A stretch of 64,000 nt of DNA from an uncultured Lachnospira sp. (GCA_910587485.1 CAJUKN010000006.1:1-64000), one strand, 5' to 3'; numbered from the stretch's first letter, positions 51,953-61,963 are shown. Translations and numbers: made by a program. Notes: generated from the sequence alone by a model not told the origin.

Positions 51953-53512
51953 ATGGCATCAACATTTTTTGGCTTAACGATAGCATATTCAGGTTTGCAG
52001 GCAGCAAATACATCATTGACTGTTGCTGGTCATAATGTTGCAAATATTAATACAAAAGGATATAGCAGACAACAGGCTTTAACATTAGCTTCCGATGCGA
52101 TAAGAACATATGGTACATATGGTACTTTGGGTGCTGGTGTTACAGTTGCAGCAATCAATCGTTTAAGAGACAGCTATTATGATGTGAAATATTATAATAA
52201 TCAGGATAATTATGGCGAATATGCAACGAAGCAAAATTATATGATACAAGTAGAAAATTATATGAATGAGTTTATCCTACAAGGATTTACACAAGAGTAT
52301 GAAAATTTTTTTGGAGCGGTGAATCAGCTAACATTGACACCAGGTGATGAATCAGCTAAAAATCAGCTTGTCAATAATGCAAAAAGTATGGCAGACTACT
52401 TTAATAATCTCAGTACAAATTTAAGAAATGTTCAGGCAGATGCAAACAATGAAATTAAAGATGCAGTTGAACATATTAATTCATTAGCAAAGACAATTGC
52501 TAGTTTGAATAACCAGATTAACCAGATAGAATCTTGTTATGGCAATGCTAATGATTTAAGAGATAGGAGAAATGAAGCTTTAGATGAGCTTTCAGCTATT
52601 GTTAATATCAGTACAACAGAACAAGATTTAGGCAATAATCTTACTAATTTTACAGTGAGAGTGAATGGTCAAACATTAGTCAACGGATATGGATATAATA
52701 CACTTGAAGTAGTGGCAAGAGAAGAACCAAGAAATGCATCAGATGCTGCTGGTTTATATGATATATATTGGAATACTGGACAGGAGTTCAATATGTATAG
52801 TATCAGTCTTGGAGGCGAATTAAAAGGTCTGTTAGATATTCGAGACGGTTGTAATGGTGAGATAGAAAGTATCGCACAAGATAATAATGGCAATTATATT
52901 ACAGATTCTGATGGCAATAAGGTTATGCAGACAACGCCGCAGCCAAATAAAAATACAGAATATAAAGGAGTTCCATATTATCAGGCACAGTTAAACCAAT
53001 TTGTAAGTACATTTGCTGACGAAGTAAATAAAGTTCTTAAAGATGGTCTTTCCTCAGATGGAATGTATAAAGGAGAATCTTTGTTTGTAACAGTAAACGA
53101 TGCAGAAGTAATGACAGGAGCCAATGTAGGAATTAATCAAAACTTATTAGACCATCCAGAACGAATTGCCATCAAAAAGGTATTTAACACAGGTGAGGCA
53201 AATGAGATGGTTATGGAAGAATTAAATAAACTTCAAAAATCCACAGCATTTGATGGAGGTTCACCAACTTATTTTTTGGAGAGTATTGTCAGCGATTTGT
53301 CTATAGATACAAGGAAATCAAGAGACTTATTTAAAAATTATACCAATTTGAAAGACACCATACATAATCAACGCTTATCGGTTATGGGTGTAGATACAGA
53401 CGAAGAAGCTATGGACCTTATGAAATTTCAACAGGCATATAATTTAAGCTCTAAGATGTTATCTGTTATGAATCAGATATACGATAAATTAATTAATCAA
53501 ACAGGTATTTAA
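51953..53512 (+). CDS. flgK: Flagellar hook-associated protein FlgK (second copy)
   Basis: The 519-aa protein has the FlgK ends: SGLQAANTSLTVAGHNVANINTKGYSRQQ region near residue 12 and MDLMKFQQAYNLSSKMLSVMNQIYD at the C-terminus. It is 126 residues shorter than the first copy, with a different centre. Two tandem flgK genes imply paralogues with separate roles or a hook-associated variant. It is 16 bases before flgL. Confidence 0.9.
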   Translation: MASTFFGLTIAYSGLQAANTSLTVAGHNVANINTKGYSRQQALTLASDAIRTYGTYGTLGAGVTVAAINRLRDSYYDVKYYNNQDNYGEYATKQNYMIQVENYMNEFILQGFTQEYENFFGAVNQLTLTPGDESAKNQLVNNAKSMADYFNNLSTNLRNVQADANNEIKDAVEHINSLAKTIASLNNQINQIESCYGNANDLRDRRNEALDELSAIVNISTTEQDLGNNLTNFTVRVNGQTLVNGYGYNTLEVVAREEPRNASDAAGLYDIYWNTGQEFNMYSISLGGELKGLLDIRDGCNGEIESIAQDNNGNYITDSDGNKVMQTTPQPNKNTEYKGVPYYQAQLNQFVSTFADEVNKVLKDGLSSDGMYKGESLFVTVNDAEVMTGANVGINQNLLDHPERIAIKKVFNTGEANEMVMEELNKLQKSTAFDGGSPTYFLESIVSDLSIDTRKSRDLFKNYTNLKDTIHNQRLSVMGVDTDEEAMDLMKFQQAYNLSSKMLSVMNQIYDKLINQTGI

Positions 53513-53528
53513 TGAATGGAGGCTAAAT

Positions 53529-55007
53529 ATGAGAATAACGAATCAGATGATGATAAACAACACAATGTCAAATGTGCAGATTAATAAATATCAGCTCAAT
53601 GATTTAGATACACAACTTTCAACACAAAAGAAGATTAACAGACCATCAGATGACCCTGTTATAGCAATTAGAGCATTAAGACTTCGCTCTAGTCTCAACC
53701 AAGTTCAGCGATATTTGGAAAAGAATATTCCAGATGCAGATTCATGGTTAAAGACAACAGAGGGAGCAATTGATGAAGCATATGACATTCTTACGGATTT
53801 ATATGGATATTGTACACAGGGAGCTTCTGATTCTTATTCAACGGCTGAGCGTGATACACTTGCTTCAAGTTTAACCAAGCTAAAAGAGGCATACTATGAC
53901 CAAGGAAATGTTGATTATGCAGGAAGATATTTGTTTACAGGATATATGACAGATACACCTCTTACGTATCAATCTGATGAGGATGCTAAAGGTGTAGATT
54001 ATACAATTACACAACATTTTGACAGAAATAATTTAGAGACAAAGACTGTATATACAAATGCGTATTCTAATGATGATATACTGAATTTGCAGTATAAGAC
54101 GGACCCAACAACAAATGAAATCGTAACGCCAAATGTGGAAGAAGTATATCGTTTTAGGCTTGGTTATAAAGAAGTGCTTACAAGTGATTTTTCTATGACC
54201 GTTACAGAAAATGGAACAGAAACTACTTTGACAGTTAATAATACAGTTACTGACCCTAATTACATTCCTGCTGACGGAGAGATAGCATTTAATGCGACAA
54301 CGGGTGAGATTCTTATAGGTAGAGATGTATATCAAAGGCTTTATAATGCAGATGAATATTCTTTTACATACAGAAAAGACAATTTTATAAAAAATGATGT
54401 TAATCCTGTTATGTATTATGATTGTGTAGATAATTATAAAAATGTTGGAGTTGTATATAAAAAAGAAGCAGAAGATATAGAGTATAATATTAATTTTGCG
54501 CAAAAACTTAAAGTAAATACAGAGGCAAATGATGCCTTTAATATGTATCTCGGAAGGGATATAGATGACCTTATAAATTCTGTTAATAATGTAATTGACA
54601 TAGAAAATCAAATTAAACAGGTTGATAGTATGTTAGGAGAGTCAAGGTATCAAGATAAGGATTCTCAATATAAGTTAAATACAATCAAAGAGGGATTGAC
54701 AAAACAAAAAGAACTTGCTGAGGAAGAGATGACAAATGCCTTTGAGAGAGGTATTAAACAGACACAAAACTATCAGCAGCAGGCTTCTTTGGCGAAAGCT
54801 GATGTTGGTAATAGAATGAATCGTCTTAATTTGACAAAGAGCAGACTTACAGAACAAAAGACGAATTTTACAAAACTGAAATCTGAAAATGAGGATATTG
54901 ACCTTGAGGAAGTCGTTATAAGTTGCACAGCGGCAGAGCTGGTTTACAATGCATCTCTTACGGCAGCTAGTAAGGTGGTACAACAGACATTGCTTGATTT
55001 CTTATAA
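53529..55007 (+). CDS. flgL: Flagellar hook-filament junction protein FlgL
   Basis: The 492-aa protein starts RITNQMMINNTMSNVQINKYQLNDLDTQLSTQKKI-type N-terminus (RITNQMMINNTMSN, KKINRPSDDPV) typical of FlgL, and ends LNLTKSRLTEQKTNFTKLKSENEDIDLEE, with a final flagellin-like helix. It is larger than enteric FlgL (~320 aa) due to a central insertion. It completes the hook-filament junction with FlgK. Confidence 0.9.
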   Translation: MRITNQMMINNTMSNVQINKYQLNDLDTQLSTQKKINRPSDDPVIAIRALRLRSSLNQVQRYLEKNIPDADSWLKTTEGAIDEAYDILTDLYGYCTQGASDSYSTAERDTLASSLTKLKEAYYDQGNVDYAGRYLFTGYMTDTPLTYQSDEDAKGVDYTITQHFDRNNLETKTVYTNAYSNDDILNLQYKTDPTTNEIVTPNVEEVYRFRLGYKEVLTSDFSMTVTENGTETTLTVNNTVTDPNYIPADGEIAFNATTGEILIGRDVYQRLYNADEYSFTYRKDNFIKNDVNPVMYYDCVDNYKNVGVVYKKEAEDIEYNINFAQKLKVNTEANDAFNMYLGRDIDDLINSVNNVIDIENQIKQVDSMLGESRYQDKDSQYKLNTIKEGLTKQKELAEEEMTNAFERGIKQTQNYQQQASLAKADVGNRMNRLNLTKSRLTEQKTNFTKLKSENEDIDLEEVVISCTAAELVYNASLTAASKVVQQTLLDFL

Positions 55008-55054
55008 GATATAAAAATATTGATTGGGTAGATGCCAGAAAGGTGTGAATAACA

Positions 55055-55522
55055 ATGAGAATACAAACAAAATGGTTTGGAGAAATTGAAATAGATAAAG
55101 ATAAAGTTATAACATTTGACAGAGGTATCATTGGGTTTGATGAGTTTAAACAATTTACCATTGTATATGATGCACAAAAAGATGCAGAATCTTCAACAAT
55201 GTGGCTACAGTCGCTTAACGAGGTCTCTCTGGCGTTGCCCGTAATTAAGCCAGAACTTATATTTGAACATTACGACCCAATTGTTGAAGATGAATTGATT
55301 AATTCATTGGGAGAAAATATTAAAGATGCAGAATTGTTGGTTCTTGTTACATTGACAGTTACACAGAATATTAAGGAGATGACATGTAATCTTAAGGCAC
55401 CAATTATCATTAATATTGATACAATGAGAGGAGTTCAGCTTATAGCAGACAATGATGATTATATGGTAAAGTATCCTATCTATAATATACTTGAGCAAAA
55501 AAGCAGAAAGGATGGTGATTAG
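55055..55522 (+). CDS. fliW: Flagellar assembly factor FliW
   Basis: The 155-aa protein has the FliW pattern [30 protein letters not shown] (parts), [15 protein letters not shown] and [10 protein letters not shown] near the C-terminus. FliW binds flagellin and CsrA; when flagellin is exported, FliW is free to antagonise CsrA. It is one base before csrA. Confidence 0.93.
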   Translation: MRIQTKWFGEIEIDKDKVITFDRGIIGFDEFKQFTIVYDAQKDAESSTMWLQSLNEVSLALPVIKPELIFEHYDPIVEDELINSLGENIKDAELLVLVTLTVTQNIKEMTCNLKAPIIINIDTMRGVQLIADNDDYMVKYPIYNILEQKSRKDGD

Positions 55523-55523
55523 G

Positions 55524-55745
55524 ATGCTGGCCTTGTCAAGAAAAAAAGATGAAGCAATCGTAGTTAATGATAATATTGAGATAACAATTATCGATATTAA
55601 GGGAGACCAAGTTAAACTTGGTATATCTGCTCCTAGGTCAATTCCTATTTATAGAAAAGAGGTTTATGTACAAATACAAAATGCAAATAAGGAAGCAGCA
55701 GATTCCATAGATATTAAAGAATTAAACAAATTATTAAAAAAATAA
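55524..55745 (+). CDS. csrA: Carbon storage regulator CsrA
   Basis: The 73-aa RNA-binding protein starts [20 protein letters not shown] and continues [22 protein letters not shown], the RNA-contact strands. In Bacillus CsrA blocks flagellin translation and is relieved by FliW. The internal ATG at 55524 is the true start; an earlier start would overlap FliW. Ribosome site AAGGATGGTGA. Confidence 0.95.
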   Translation: MLALSRKKDEAIVVNDNIEITIIDIKGDQVKLGISAPRSIPIYRKEVYVQIQNANKEAADSIDIKELNKLLKK

Positions 55746-55881
55746 ATATACAATAATGATATCTGCATTATAACAATTTTTGTAATATATCAATAATATA
55801 ATAAAATTAATGTTATACATTTATTTAATGTAAAAAAGTCATATATTTAAAAAATTAAATAAATTATTTTAATAATAGCAC

Positions 55882-55909
55882 TAAATTATGATATATATTT
55901 TCCGATATA
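55882..55909 (+). promoter_or_regulatory. Sigma-28 promoter for flaG-fliD-fliS
   Basis: TAAATTAT (55882-55889), 12 bases, then CCGATATA (55902-55909). It is 64 bases before flaG. The rest of the gap from 55746 is AT-rich without a gene. Confidence 0.6.
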
Positions 55910-55973
55910 ACAATTACGAGGATTGGAATAATGCGGCATAAAAATTAAGATGAAAACACATGGAGGTGGAATA

Positions 55974-56417
55974 ATGGCAATTGATTCAATTAGCAGAGTT
56001 GTAAGCTCAACAGGATATCAAAGTACGGCTGTTAAGCCGGTAAAAGAACCAGAGCAGATAGTAAATAATGCTCAAGAGGCAGTTGCAGTTAGTGTTAATA
56101 TAGCACAAAGTACAGTTGTAAAATCAAGCAACGAACAGTCAAGAGGTGATGACAAGGATGGTCAAAGCTCTGAAAATAATGGCACTAAAAGTGAAAAAAA
56201 GACTGCTACTATGAAGGATATTAGTGAGATTAATAAGGTCATTAATCAAAACACTATAGCTGAGTTTGGCTATAATGAACCAACTAATAGAGTGACAATT
56301 AAGATTAAGAATAAAGAGACAGACGAGGTTATAAAAGAAATCCCATCTGAGAAAGCATTAGAGATGCTTGCAAAGGCATGGGAACTTGCCGGTCTTCTTG
56401 TGGATGAAAAAAGATAA
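55974..56417 (+). CDS. flaG: FlaG-family protein
   Basis: The 147-aa protein has a polar N-terminal half and the conserved FlaG/YvyC C-terminus: FGYNEPTNRVTIKIKNKETDEVIKEIPSEKALEML (read in parts: FGYNEPTNRVTIKI, EVIKEIPSEKALEM). FlaG affects filament length in some bacteria. ATG at 55974 follows TGGAGGTGG. It precedes fliD by 20 bases. Confidence 0.87.
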   Translation: MAIDSISRVVSSTGYQSTAVKPVKEPEQIVNNAQEAVAVSVNIAQSTVVKSSNEQSRGDDKDGQSSENNGTKSEKKTATMKDISEINKVINQNTIAEFGYNEPTNRVTIKIKNKETDEVIKEIPSEKALEMLAKAWELAGLLVDEKR

Positions 56418-56437
56418 GATAGAAAGGGGTTGTTAAT

Positions 56438-58534
56438 ATGCCAATAAGATTATCTGGTCTATCATCAGGAATGGATACAGAGTCGTTAGTTCAAGCTCTT
56501 GTATCAGGATATAACGTACAAAAGGATAACCTTGTTAAAGCAAGAACAAAGCTTGAGTGGAAGCAAGATGCTTGGAAAGCAATGAATACAAGCATAGTTA
56601 ATTTTTATAAAGGAAGACTTTCAGCAGCAAGGTTATCTAAAACATATAATTTAAAAAAGGCTTCTATATCAAATAGCAATGTTGCAAAGGTTTCAGTTGC
56701 TTCTAATGCAGTTACAGGTTCACAGACATTAAAGGTAAATAATCTTGCTGCTATGGGTTATCTTACAGGTGGTAAGATAAGTGCAAAGCCTGATAAAGAT
56801 GGTTCTACGAAGGTTACAGGCAGTACAAAGCTTAGTGATATAACAGGTATGGATAGTATAACAGGTGGTTCTATTTCTGTTGCTGTTGATGGAAAAAGGA
56901 CAGATGTTTATATAGATAAGGATTTGAATGTCAATCAGTTTATAGCTAAGTTAAAAGATGCTGGCGTAAGCGTTAATTTTGACGAAGGTAATCAACGATT
57001 TTTTGTCAGTGCAGCAAAGTCTGGTAAAGACTATGATTTTTCAATGACAGCTAATGATGCTGATGGTCTTAAAGCTTTACAAAGTTTGGGACTTTTTACA
57101 AAGAATGATAAAGATAGAGAAGAGTATAACAAATGGGCATCTTATGCTGATGTAGCTAATGCAAGTGAGTTAGCAGCAGTTAAACAAGCGGAGTATGAAA
57201 AAGTTGAAGTAAAGGTTGAAGATAGAGCGCAAGCCTATGCGGATAAGTATAATGATGCAAAAGCTGTTATAGAAGGTATTGAGAGTGACGATACATGGGG
57301 AAGCCTACAAGCAGCTAAAGATAAATTAAATCAAGATAAAACAGAATTTGATAATAAATTTGGTTCATTTAAAAAAGCGGATGGTTCATATGACACAAGT
57401 AAAATGAATGAAACCCAGCGCAAAGAATTTGAAGCTGAGTCTAAAGCAATTAGTGCTCAAGAATCCAATATTAAGCTGTATGAAGACAATAAAAAAATAG
57501 TTGATACTGCAAAGAATTATGTAAAATTTGATAAGGATGGCAAGGCAATTGCTAATCCTGAAGATGCTAAGATTATAGCTGAAGTTAAGTTGGAAAATGA
57601 TAATTTAAAGCAAAGTATTAGTGACAGTATTGATGCAAAAGTGGCATATTCTGTTCAAATGAAAAATGTATATGATTCTATGCAGGATTCAGATGGTGCT
57701 GTTCGTATTAAGGGTGATGATGCTGTCATAGAATTAAATGGTGCTACATTTATAAGTAATACAAACAATTTTTCAGTAAATGGACTTACTATTCAGGTAA
57801 CAGAAAAGACAGATACTGCAGTAACAATTACAACAGAAGCTGATATTGATGCGGTATATGATAATATCAAGGAATTTTTTAAAGAGTATAATACCTTGAT
57901 AATGGCTATGGATACAGCTTATAATGCAGATAGCTCAAAGGGCTATGAACCGCTTACAAGTGAAGAAAAAGAAGCAATGACTGATGATGATATTGAGAAG
58001 TGGGAAAAGAAAATTAAAGATTCTCTTCTTAGAAAAGACTCTACATTAGGTGGTGCTGCTTCTGCTATGAAGACATTAATGAATTCAGCTATTGAAATTA
58101 ATGGTAAAAAGTATTCACTTGCAAGTTTTGGAATTAAGACACAGGGGTATTTTGATTCAGGAAAAAATGAAAAAGGTGTTTATCATATTGATGGAGACCC
58201 TGATGATATAGTATCAGCAGGTAATGATGACAAGTTAAAAGCTATGCTTGCCAGTGACCCAGATGTTGTTATAGAATTCTTTTCAAAATTGTCAACAAAG
58301 GTTTATGATGATTTAGGAAAGAAGATGAATTCAACAAAATTAAGTAGTATGTGTACACTTTATAATGATAAGCAGATGGCATCCGAGTATTCAAGTTATA
58401 ATACAAAGATTAAAGACAAAGAAGACTATATATCAAGGATGGAAGATTACTATTATAAGAAGTTTACAGCTATGGAAACTGCGTTAGCTAAGCTTAATCA
58501 GACACAGTCATCGCTTTCAGGATTCTTCTCATAA
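56438..58534 (+). CDS. fliD: Filament cap protein FliD
   Basis: The 698-aa protein starts with the FliD N-terminus (RLSGLSSGMDTESLVQALVS) and a coiled coil; KVNNLAAMGYLTGGKI follows. The long centre (residues ~230-400) is charged and helical. The C-terminus RMEDYYYKKFTAMETALAKLNQ is the FliD_C hallmark. FliD folds flagellin at the tip. It is larger than most (~480 aa) because of the central insertion. Confidence 0.92.
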   Translation: MPIRLSGLSSGMDTESLVQALVSGYNVQKDNLVKARTKLEWKQDAWKAMNTSIVNFYKGRLSAARLSKTYNLKKASISNSNVAKVSVASNAVTGSQTLKVNNLAAMGYLTGGKISAKPDKDGSTKVTGSTKLSDITGMDSITGGSISVAVDGKRTDVYIDKDLNVNQFIAKLKDAGVSVNFDEGNQRFFVSAAKSGKDYDFSMTANDADGLKALQSLGLFTKNDKDREEYNKWASYADVANASELAAVKQAEYEKVEVKVEDRAQAYADKYNDAKAVIEGIESDDTWGSLQAAKDKLNQDKTEFDNKFGSFKKADGSYDTSKMNETQRKEFEAESKAISAQESNIKLYEDNKKIVDTAKNYVKFDKDGKAIANPEDAKIIAEVKLENDNLKQSISDSIDAKVAYSVQMKNVYDSMQDSDGAVRIKGDDAVIELNGATFISNTNNFSVNGLTIQVTEKTDTAVTITTEADIDAVYDNIKEFFKEYNTLIMAMDTAYNADSSKGYEPLTSEEKEAMTDDDIEKWEKKIKDSLLRKDSTLGGAASAMKTLMNSAIEINGKKYSLASFGIKTQGYFDSGKNEKGVYHIDGDPDDIVSAGNDDKLKAMLASDPDVVIEFFSKLSTKVYDDLGKKMNSTKLSSMCTLYNDKQMASEYSSYNTKIKDKEDYISRMEDYYYKKFTAMETALAKLNQTQSSLSGFFS

Positions 58535-58558
58535 ATAGTATAAGGAAGGAGCAACGTA

Positions 58559-58987
58559 ATGGCATTTAATCAAGCGTTTAATCAGGCATATGGAAAACAA
58601 GCAGCCGGAACGGCGTATGCACAACAATATAATAAAAATAAAATAATGACAGCAACTCCAGCAGAGTTAACTTTGTTTTTATATGAGGGAGCAATTAAAT
58701 TTTGCAATTTAGCACTTGTCGGCTTAGAGCAAAATGATTTGGTAAAAGTTCATTTAAATATTAAAAAAGTTGAAGATATTATAGTAGAATTTCAATCAAC
58801 TCTTAACAGAAAATATCCAGTTGCTGAAGATTTTAATAAAATTTATAATTATATTTATGACCTTCTTGTTGAGGCAAATATTAAAAAGGATAAGGAGGTG
58901 CTTGAGAAGGCGTTGGCAGAATTACGCGGTATGCGTGACACATGGAAAGAGATTATGTTTAAAACAAAGAATGGAACCAATGTGTAA
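58559..58987 (+). CDS. fliS: Flagellin chaperone FliS
   Basis: The 142-aa helical protein has IMTATPAELTLFLYEGAIKFCNLA, the FliS flagellin-binding region, and YIYDLLVEANIKKDKEVLEKALAELRGMRDTW at the end. It keeps flagellin unfolded for export. It follows fliD after 24 bases, with an AAGGAAGGAG site. Confidence 0.93.
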   Translation: MAFNQAFNQAYGKQAAGTAYAQQYNKNKIMTATPAELTLFLYEGAIKFCNLALVGLEQNDLVKVHLNIKKVEDIIVEFQSTLNRKYPVAEDFNKIYNYIYDLLVEANIKKDKEVLEKALAELRGMRDTWKEIMFKTKNGTNV

Positions 58988-59091
58988 AGTTTCTGCAATG
59001 TTATTAAATGTATAGTTAGTTGCTTTGAGTAAAATATCGTTGTTTTTTTCATACAAATAGGCTTAAGCCAGTAATAAGAGGTAATAAATAT

Positions 59092-59562
59092 ATGCAGGAT
59101 AATTATCTTCAAATGATGTTAGACAGTCTTATTATGAAGAAGAGTATATTAGAAAAAATAACTATTCTCAATGAAGAACAAAGAAAATGGGCTGAGGCTG
59201 AGTTTGATGAAGAAAATTTTTTAAAAGTTGTTGACAAAAAATCAGAACTCATAGATAATATAGTAAGACTAGATGATGGTTTTAATTCTTTGTTTGAGAG
59301 AGTTAAAAAGGCTCTTGAGGGTAATAAGGATAAATATAAAAGCCAAATTGAGCAGATTAAACAGTTGATACGAGATGTGACAGCTTTGTCTGTCAAGGTT
59401 GAAGCACAGGAAAAGCGCAATAAAAGTTTGATAGAAAAGCAATTTTTTGTATTAAAAAAGGATGTTTATAATGCAAAAGATAATGCCAATAAGATGAACT
59501 CCTATTATAAAAATATGAATAAGATGAGTTTTGAATCACAATTTATGGACCGTAAGCAATAA
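59092..59562 (+). CDS. Probable flagellar chaperone (FliT/FlgN-like)
   Basis: The 156-aa protein is almost wholly helical and charged (ILEKITILNEEQRKWAEAEF, KNVVDK, then RVKKALEGNKDKYKSQIEQI). The layout between fliS and flagellin, and the coiled-coil form, fit a FliT-type chaperone, but no diagnostic motif is certain. It could alternatively be FlgN-like. Confidence 0.6.
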   Translation: MQDNYLQMMLDSLIMKKSILEKITILNEEQRKWAEAEFDEENFLKVVDKKSELIDNIVRLDDGFNSLFERVKKALEGNKDKYKSQIEQIKQLIRDVTALSVKVEAQEKRNKSLIEKQFFVLKKDVYNAKDNANKMNSYYKNMNKMSFESQFMDRKQ

Positions 59563-59594
59563 ATATTAATTTTCAATTTTTTTAATTATAACGG

Positions 59595-59622
59595 TTAAGT
59601 TTATAAAACTTTATCCGATATA
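59595..59622 (+). promoter_or_regulatory. Sigma-28 promoter of flagellin 1
   Basis: TTAAGTTT (59595-59602), 12 bases, CCGATATA (59615-59622). It gives a leader of about 75 bases. Confidence 0.8.
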
Positions 59623-59661
59623 ATAAATGCAAGCAACAAAGGTTGCAATATTAAAAAATTA

Positions 59662-59697
59662 AGTGGAAGGGAAGCCACTAATATTTTCAAGGAGGAA
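59662..59697 (+). promoter_or_regulatory. Candidate CsrA binding leader of flagellin 1
   Basis: AGTGG pairs with CCACT around AAGGGAAG, putting GGA/GGGA in the loop, and a second GGA lies in the ribosome site CAAGGAGGA. Two GGA sites of this kind are how CsrA represses hag in Bacillus (established there, inferred here). Confidence 0.45.
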
Positions 59698-59703
59698 AAA
59701 CAT

Positions 59704-60516
59704 ATGGTAGTACAACATAATCTAACAGCAATGAACACAAGCAGACAGCTTGGTATGGTACAAGGAAGCCAATCTAAAGCAACAGAGAAGTTATCATCAG
59801 GTTACAGAATAAATCGTGCAGGTGATGATGCAGCAGGTCTTGCAATTTCAGAGAAGATGAGATATGCAATCAAAGGTCTTAATAAGGCATCTGACAATGC
59901 ACAGAATGGTATTTCACTTATTCAAGTAGCTGAAGGTGCTTTGAATGAGACTCATGCAATCTTACAAAGAATGAATGAGCTTGCTACACAAGCAGCTAAT
60001 GATACAAATACTTCAACTGATAGAACAGCTATCCAGCAAGAAATTGATCAGCTTACAAGCGAAATCAACAGAATCCAATCTACAACACAGTTCAACACAA
60101 TGAATTTGTTAGATGGTAGCTTTACAAGCAAGAATCTTCAGGTTGGTTTGCTTTCAGGTCAGAGTATTCAAATTTCTATCAGCAATATGAATGCTCAATC
60201 ATTGGGCGTAAGTGGTTTGAGTGTAAGCTCATTCTCAATTGCTGGTAATGCAATGGAGAAGATTCAAGCAGCTATTGATTTGGTATCTGCACAGCGTTCT
60301 AAATTGGGTGCTATTCAGAACAGACTTGAGCATACAATTAACAACCTTGATACAACTAGTGAGAATACACAAGCTGCTGAGTCACGTATTCGTGATACAG
60401 ATATGGCTGACGAAATGGTTGAATACAGCAAGAATAATATTCTTGCACAGGCTGGACAGTCAATGCTTGCACAGGCTAATCAGTCTAACCAAGGCGTTCT
60501 TTCACTTCTCGGTTAA
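59704..60516 (+). CDS. fliC: Flagellin (first copy)
   Basis: The 270-aa flagellin has only the conserved D0/D1 domains: N-terminal [20 protein letters not shown] and [17 protein letters not shown]-terminal [19 protein letters not shown] and [17 protein letters not shown]. The variable outer domains are absent, so the filament is thin. The [13 protein letters not shown] segment overlaps the TLR5 contact. GGAGG ribosome site. Confidence 0.97.
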   Translation: MVVQHNLTAMNTSRQLGMVQGSQSKATEKLSSGYRINRAGDDAAGLAISEKMRYAIKGLNKASDNAQNGISLIQVAEGALNETHAILQRMNELATQAANDTNTSTDRTAIQQEIDQLTSEINRIQSTTQFNTMNLLDGSFTSKNLQVGLLSGQSIQISISNMNAQSLGVSGLSVSSFSIAGNAMEKIQAAIDLVSAQRSKLGAIQNRLEHTINNLDTTSENTQAAESRIRDTDMADEMVEYSKNNILAQAGQSMLAQANQSNQGVLSLLG

Positions 60517-60540
60517 TCAATACTACTATAGGGAAAAGAG

Positions 60541-60565
60541 GTTCCGCGTTGGCGGAACTTTTTTT
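60541..60565 (+). terminator. Terminator of flagellin 1
   Basis: GTTCCGC pairs with GCGGAAC around GTTG and is followed by nine T's. A strong terminator, typical after an abundant transcript. Confidence 0.88.
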
Positions 60566-60765
60566 CTGTAAATTTATAGTAGAGATGTTATGAAACTCAA
60601 ATATTAATATGTGCAGTATATTTTTTTTGTTCTTAGCAATACATGGCTGAACGAATACAAAAAATTTTAGAAAATATTGTATTTGCTGTACTTTTTTAAA
60701 TATGTGTGTTATCATAACTGTGAGGTGATAGTGTAATACCTATGAAAGAGGATGTATATATTCAA

Positions 60766-60888
60766 TTTAACCTCATCAGGAAAGTTCTCGTTTTTTAAGT
60801 AAAAGTTAGACTTGCCTGTTAAAAAATGTCATAAGTGGCAATGAGGTTATGAACATAGCAAAGCGGATTATAAATATCCACTTGACTG
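60766..60888 (+). repeat. GCGGAT-hairpin repeat, copy D
   Basis: It begins TTAACCTCATCAGGAAAG, and contains CATAAGTGGCAATGAGGTTATGAACATAG and ends GCGGATTATAAATATCCAC then TTGACT. It lies in the 580-base gap between the flagellin genes. No gene is visible in the gap. Confidence 0.65.
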
Positions 60889-60985
60889 AATTTGAATCAG
60901 ATTTATAAAATATAAAGTCTGCGGAATAAAATTTTATATTTTTATATAAAAGGTGAATTATTTTAATAAAAAAAACAAAAAAAGG

Positions 60986-61013
60986 TTAAGAATTAAAAAA
61001 ACGCTCCGATATA
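60986..61013 (+). promoter_or_regulatory. Sigma-28 promoter of flagellin 2
   Basis: TTAAGAAT (60986-60993), 12 bases, CCGATATA (61006-61013). The flagellin leader has GGA in ATGGATGA, GTGGATGA and AAGGAGGA, possible CsrA sites. Confidence 0.75.
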
Positions 61014-61098
61014 TAACTTAAGTAGGTGGTAATAGAAGTTATGGATGATGATATCGCCTAATATTTTATGTGGATGATTTTCAAGGAGGAAAAAAATT

Positions 61099-61911
61099 AT
61101 GGTAGTACAACACAATCTGTCAGCAATGAATACAAATAGGCAATTAGGTATAATAACAGATGCTCAAGCAGGAGCAACAGAGAAGTTATCATCAGGATAT
61201 AAGATTAACAGAGCAGCAGATGATGCAGCAGGTCTTGCTATTTCAGAAAAAATGAGAAGCCAGATTAGAGGTCTTGATAGAGCATCTGCTAATGCACAAG
61301 ATGGTATTTCTCTTATTCAGGTAGCTGAAGGTGCTTTGAATGAAGCACATGCAATTTTGCAAAGAATGAATGAGCTTGCTACACAGGCAGCTAATGATAC
61401 AAATACTTCAACAGATAGAGATGCTATTCAACAAGAAATTAATCAGCTTACAAGTGAAATTAACAGAATCCAGTCAACAACACAGTTCAATACAATGAAC
61501 TTGTTAGATGGTACATTCCAAGGCAAGAACCTTCAGGTTGGTGCTATTTCAGGACAAGGAATTTCAATTTCTATCAGCAACATGAATGCAAGTTCATTAG
61601 GTGTAAGCGGATTAAAGGTAAGTTCATTCTCAATCGCTGGTGCTGCAATGGAGAAAATTCAAGCTGCTATAGAGAAGGTATCAAAACAGCGTTCTAAATT
61701 GGGTGCTATTCAAAACAGACTTGAGCATACAATTAACAACCTTGATACATCAAGTGAGAATACATCAGCTGCTGAATCACGTATTCGTGATACAGATATG
61801 GCAGAGGAGATGGTTGAATACAGCAAGAACAATATTCTTGCTCAGGCAGGTCAATCAATGCTTACTCAAGCTAATCAGCAGACACAAGGTGTTCTTTCAC
61901 TTCTTCAATAA
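61099..61911 (+). CDS. fliC: Flagellin (second copy)
   Basis: This 270-aa flagellin is the same length as the first and shares most of its sequence: [52 protein letters not shown] and [17 protein letters not shown]. Differences cluster in the middle (DAQAGA versus GSQSKA near residue 22; TFQGKN versus SFTSKN near 142). Both lack outer domains. Each has its own promoter and terminator, so the two can be expressed separately. Confidence 0.97.
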   Translation: MVVQHNLSAMNTNRQLGIITDAQAGATEKLSSGYKINRAADDAAGLAISEKMRSQIRGLDRASANAQDGISLIQVAEGALNEAHAILQRMNELATQAANDTNTSTDRDAIQQEINQLTSEINRIQSTTQFNTMNLLDGTFQGKNLQVGAISGQGISISISNMNASSLGVSGLKVSSFSIAGAAMEKIQAAIEKVSKQRSKLGAIQNRLEHTINNLDTSSENTSAAESRIRDTDMAEEMVEYSKNNILAQAGQSMLTQANQQTQGVLSLLQ

Positions 61912-61924
61912 GATATTACGATTT

Positions 61925-61950
61925 AAAGGCTGGCTTTTAGCCAGCCTTTT
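61925..61950 (+). terminator. Terminator of flagellin 2
   Basis: AAAGGCTGGC pairs with GCCAGCCTTT around TTTTA, and TTTT follows. Confidence 0.85.
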
Positions 61951-61963
61951 CTTAATTCATAAT

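Noticed and set aside
54033..54611. Long antisense frame (192 aa) within flgL.
   Set aside because: Same reason: a shadow rich in Ile and Cys with no start signal, opposite a well-supported gene.
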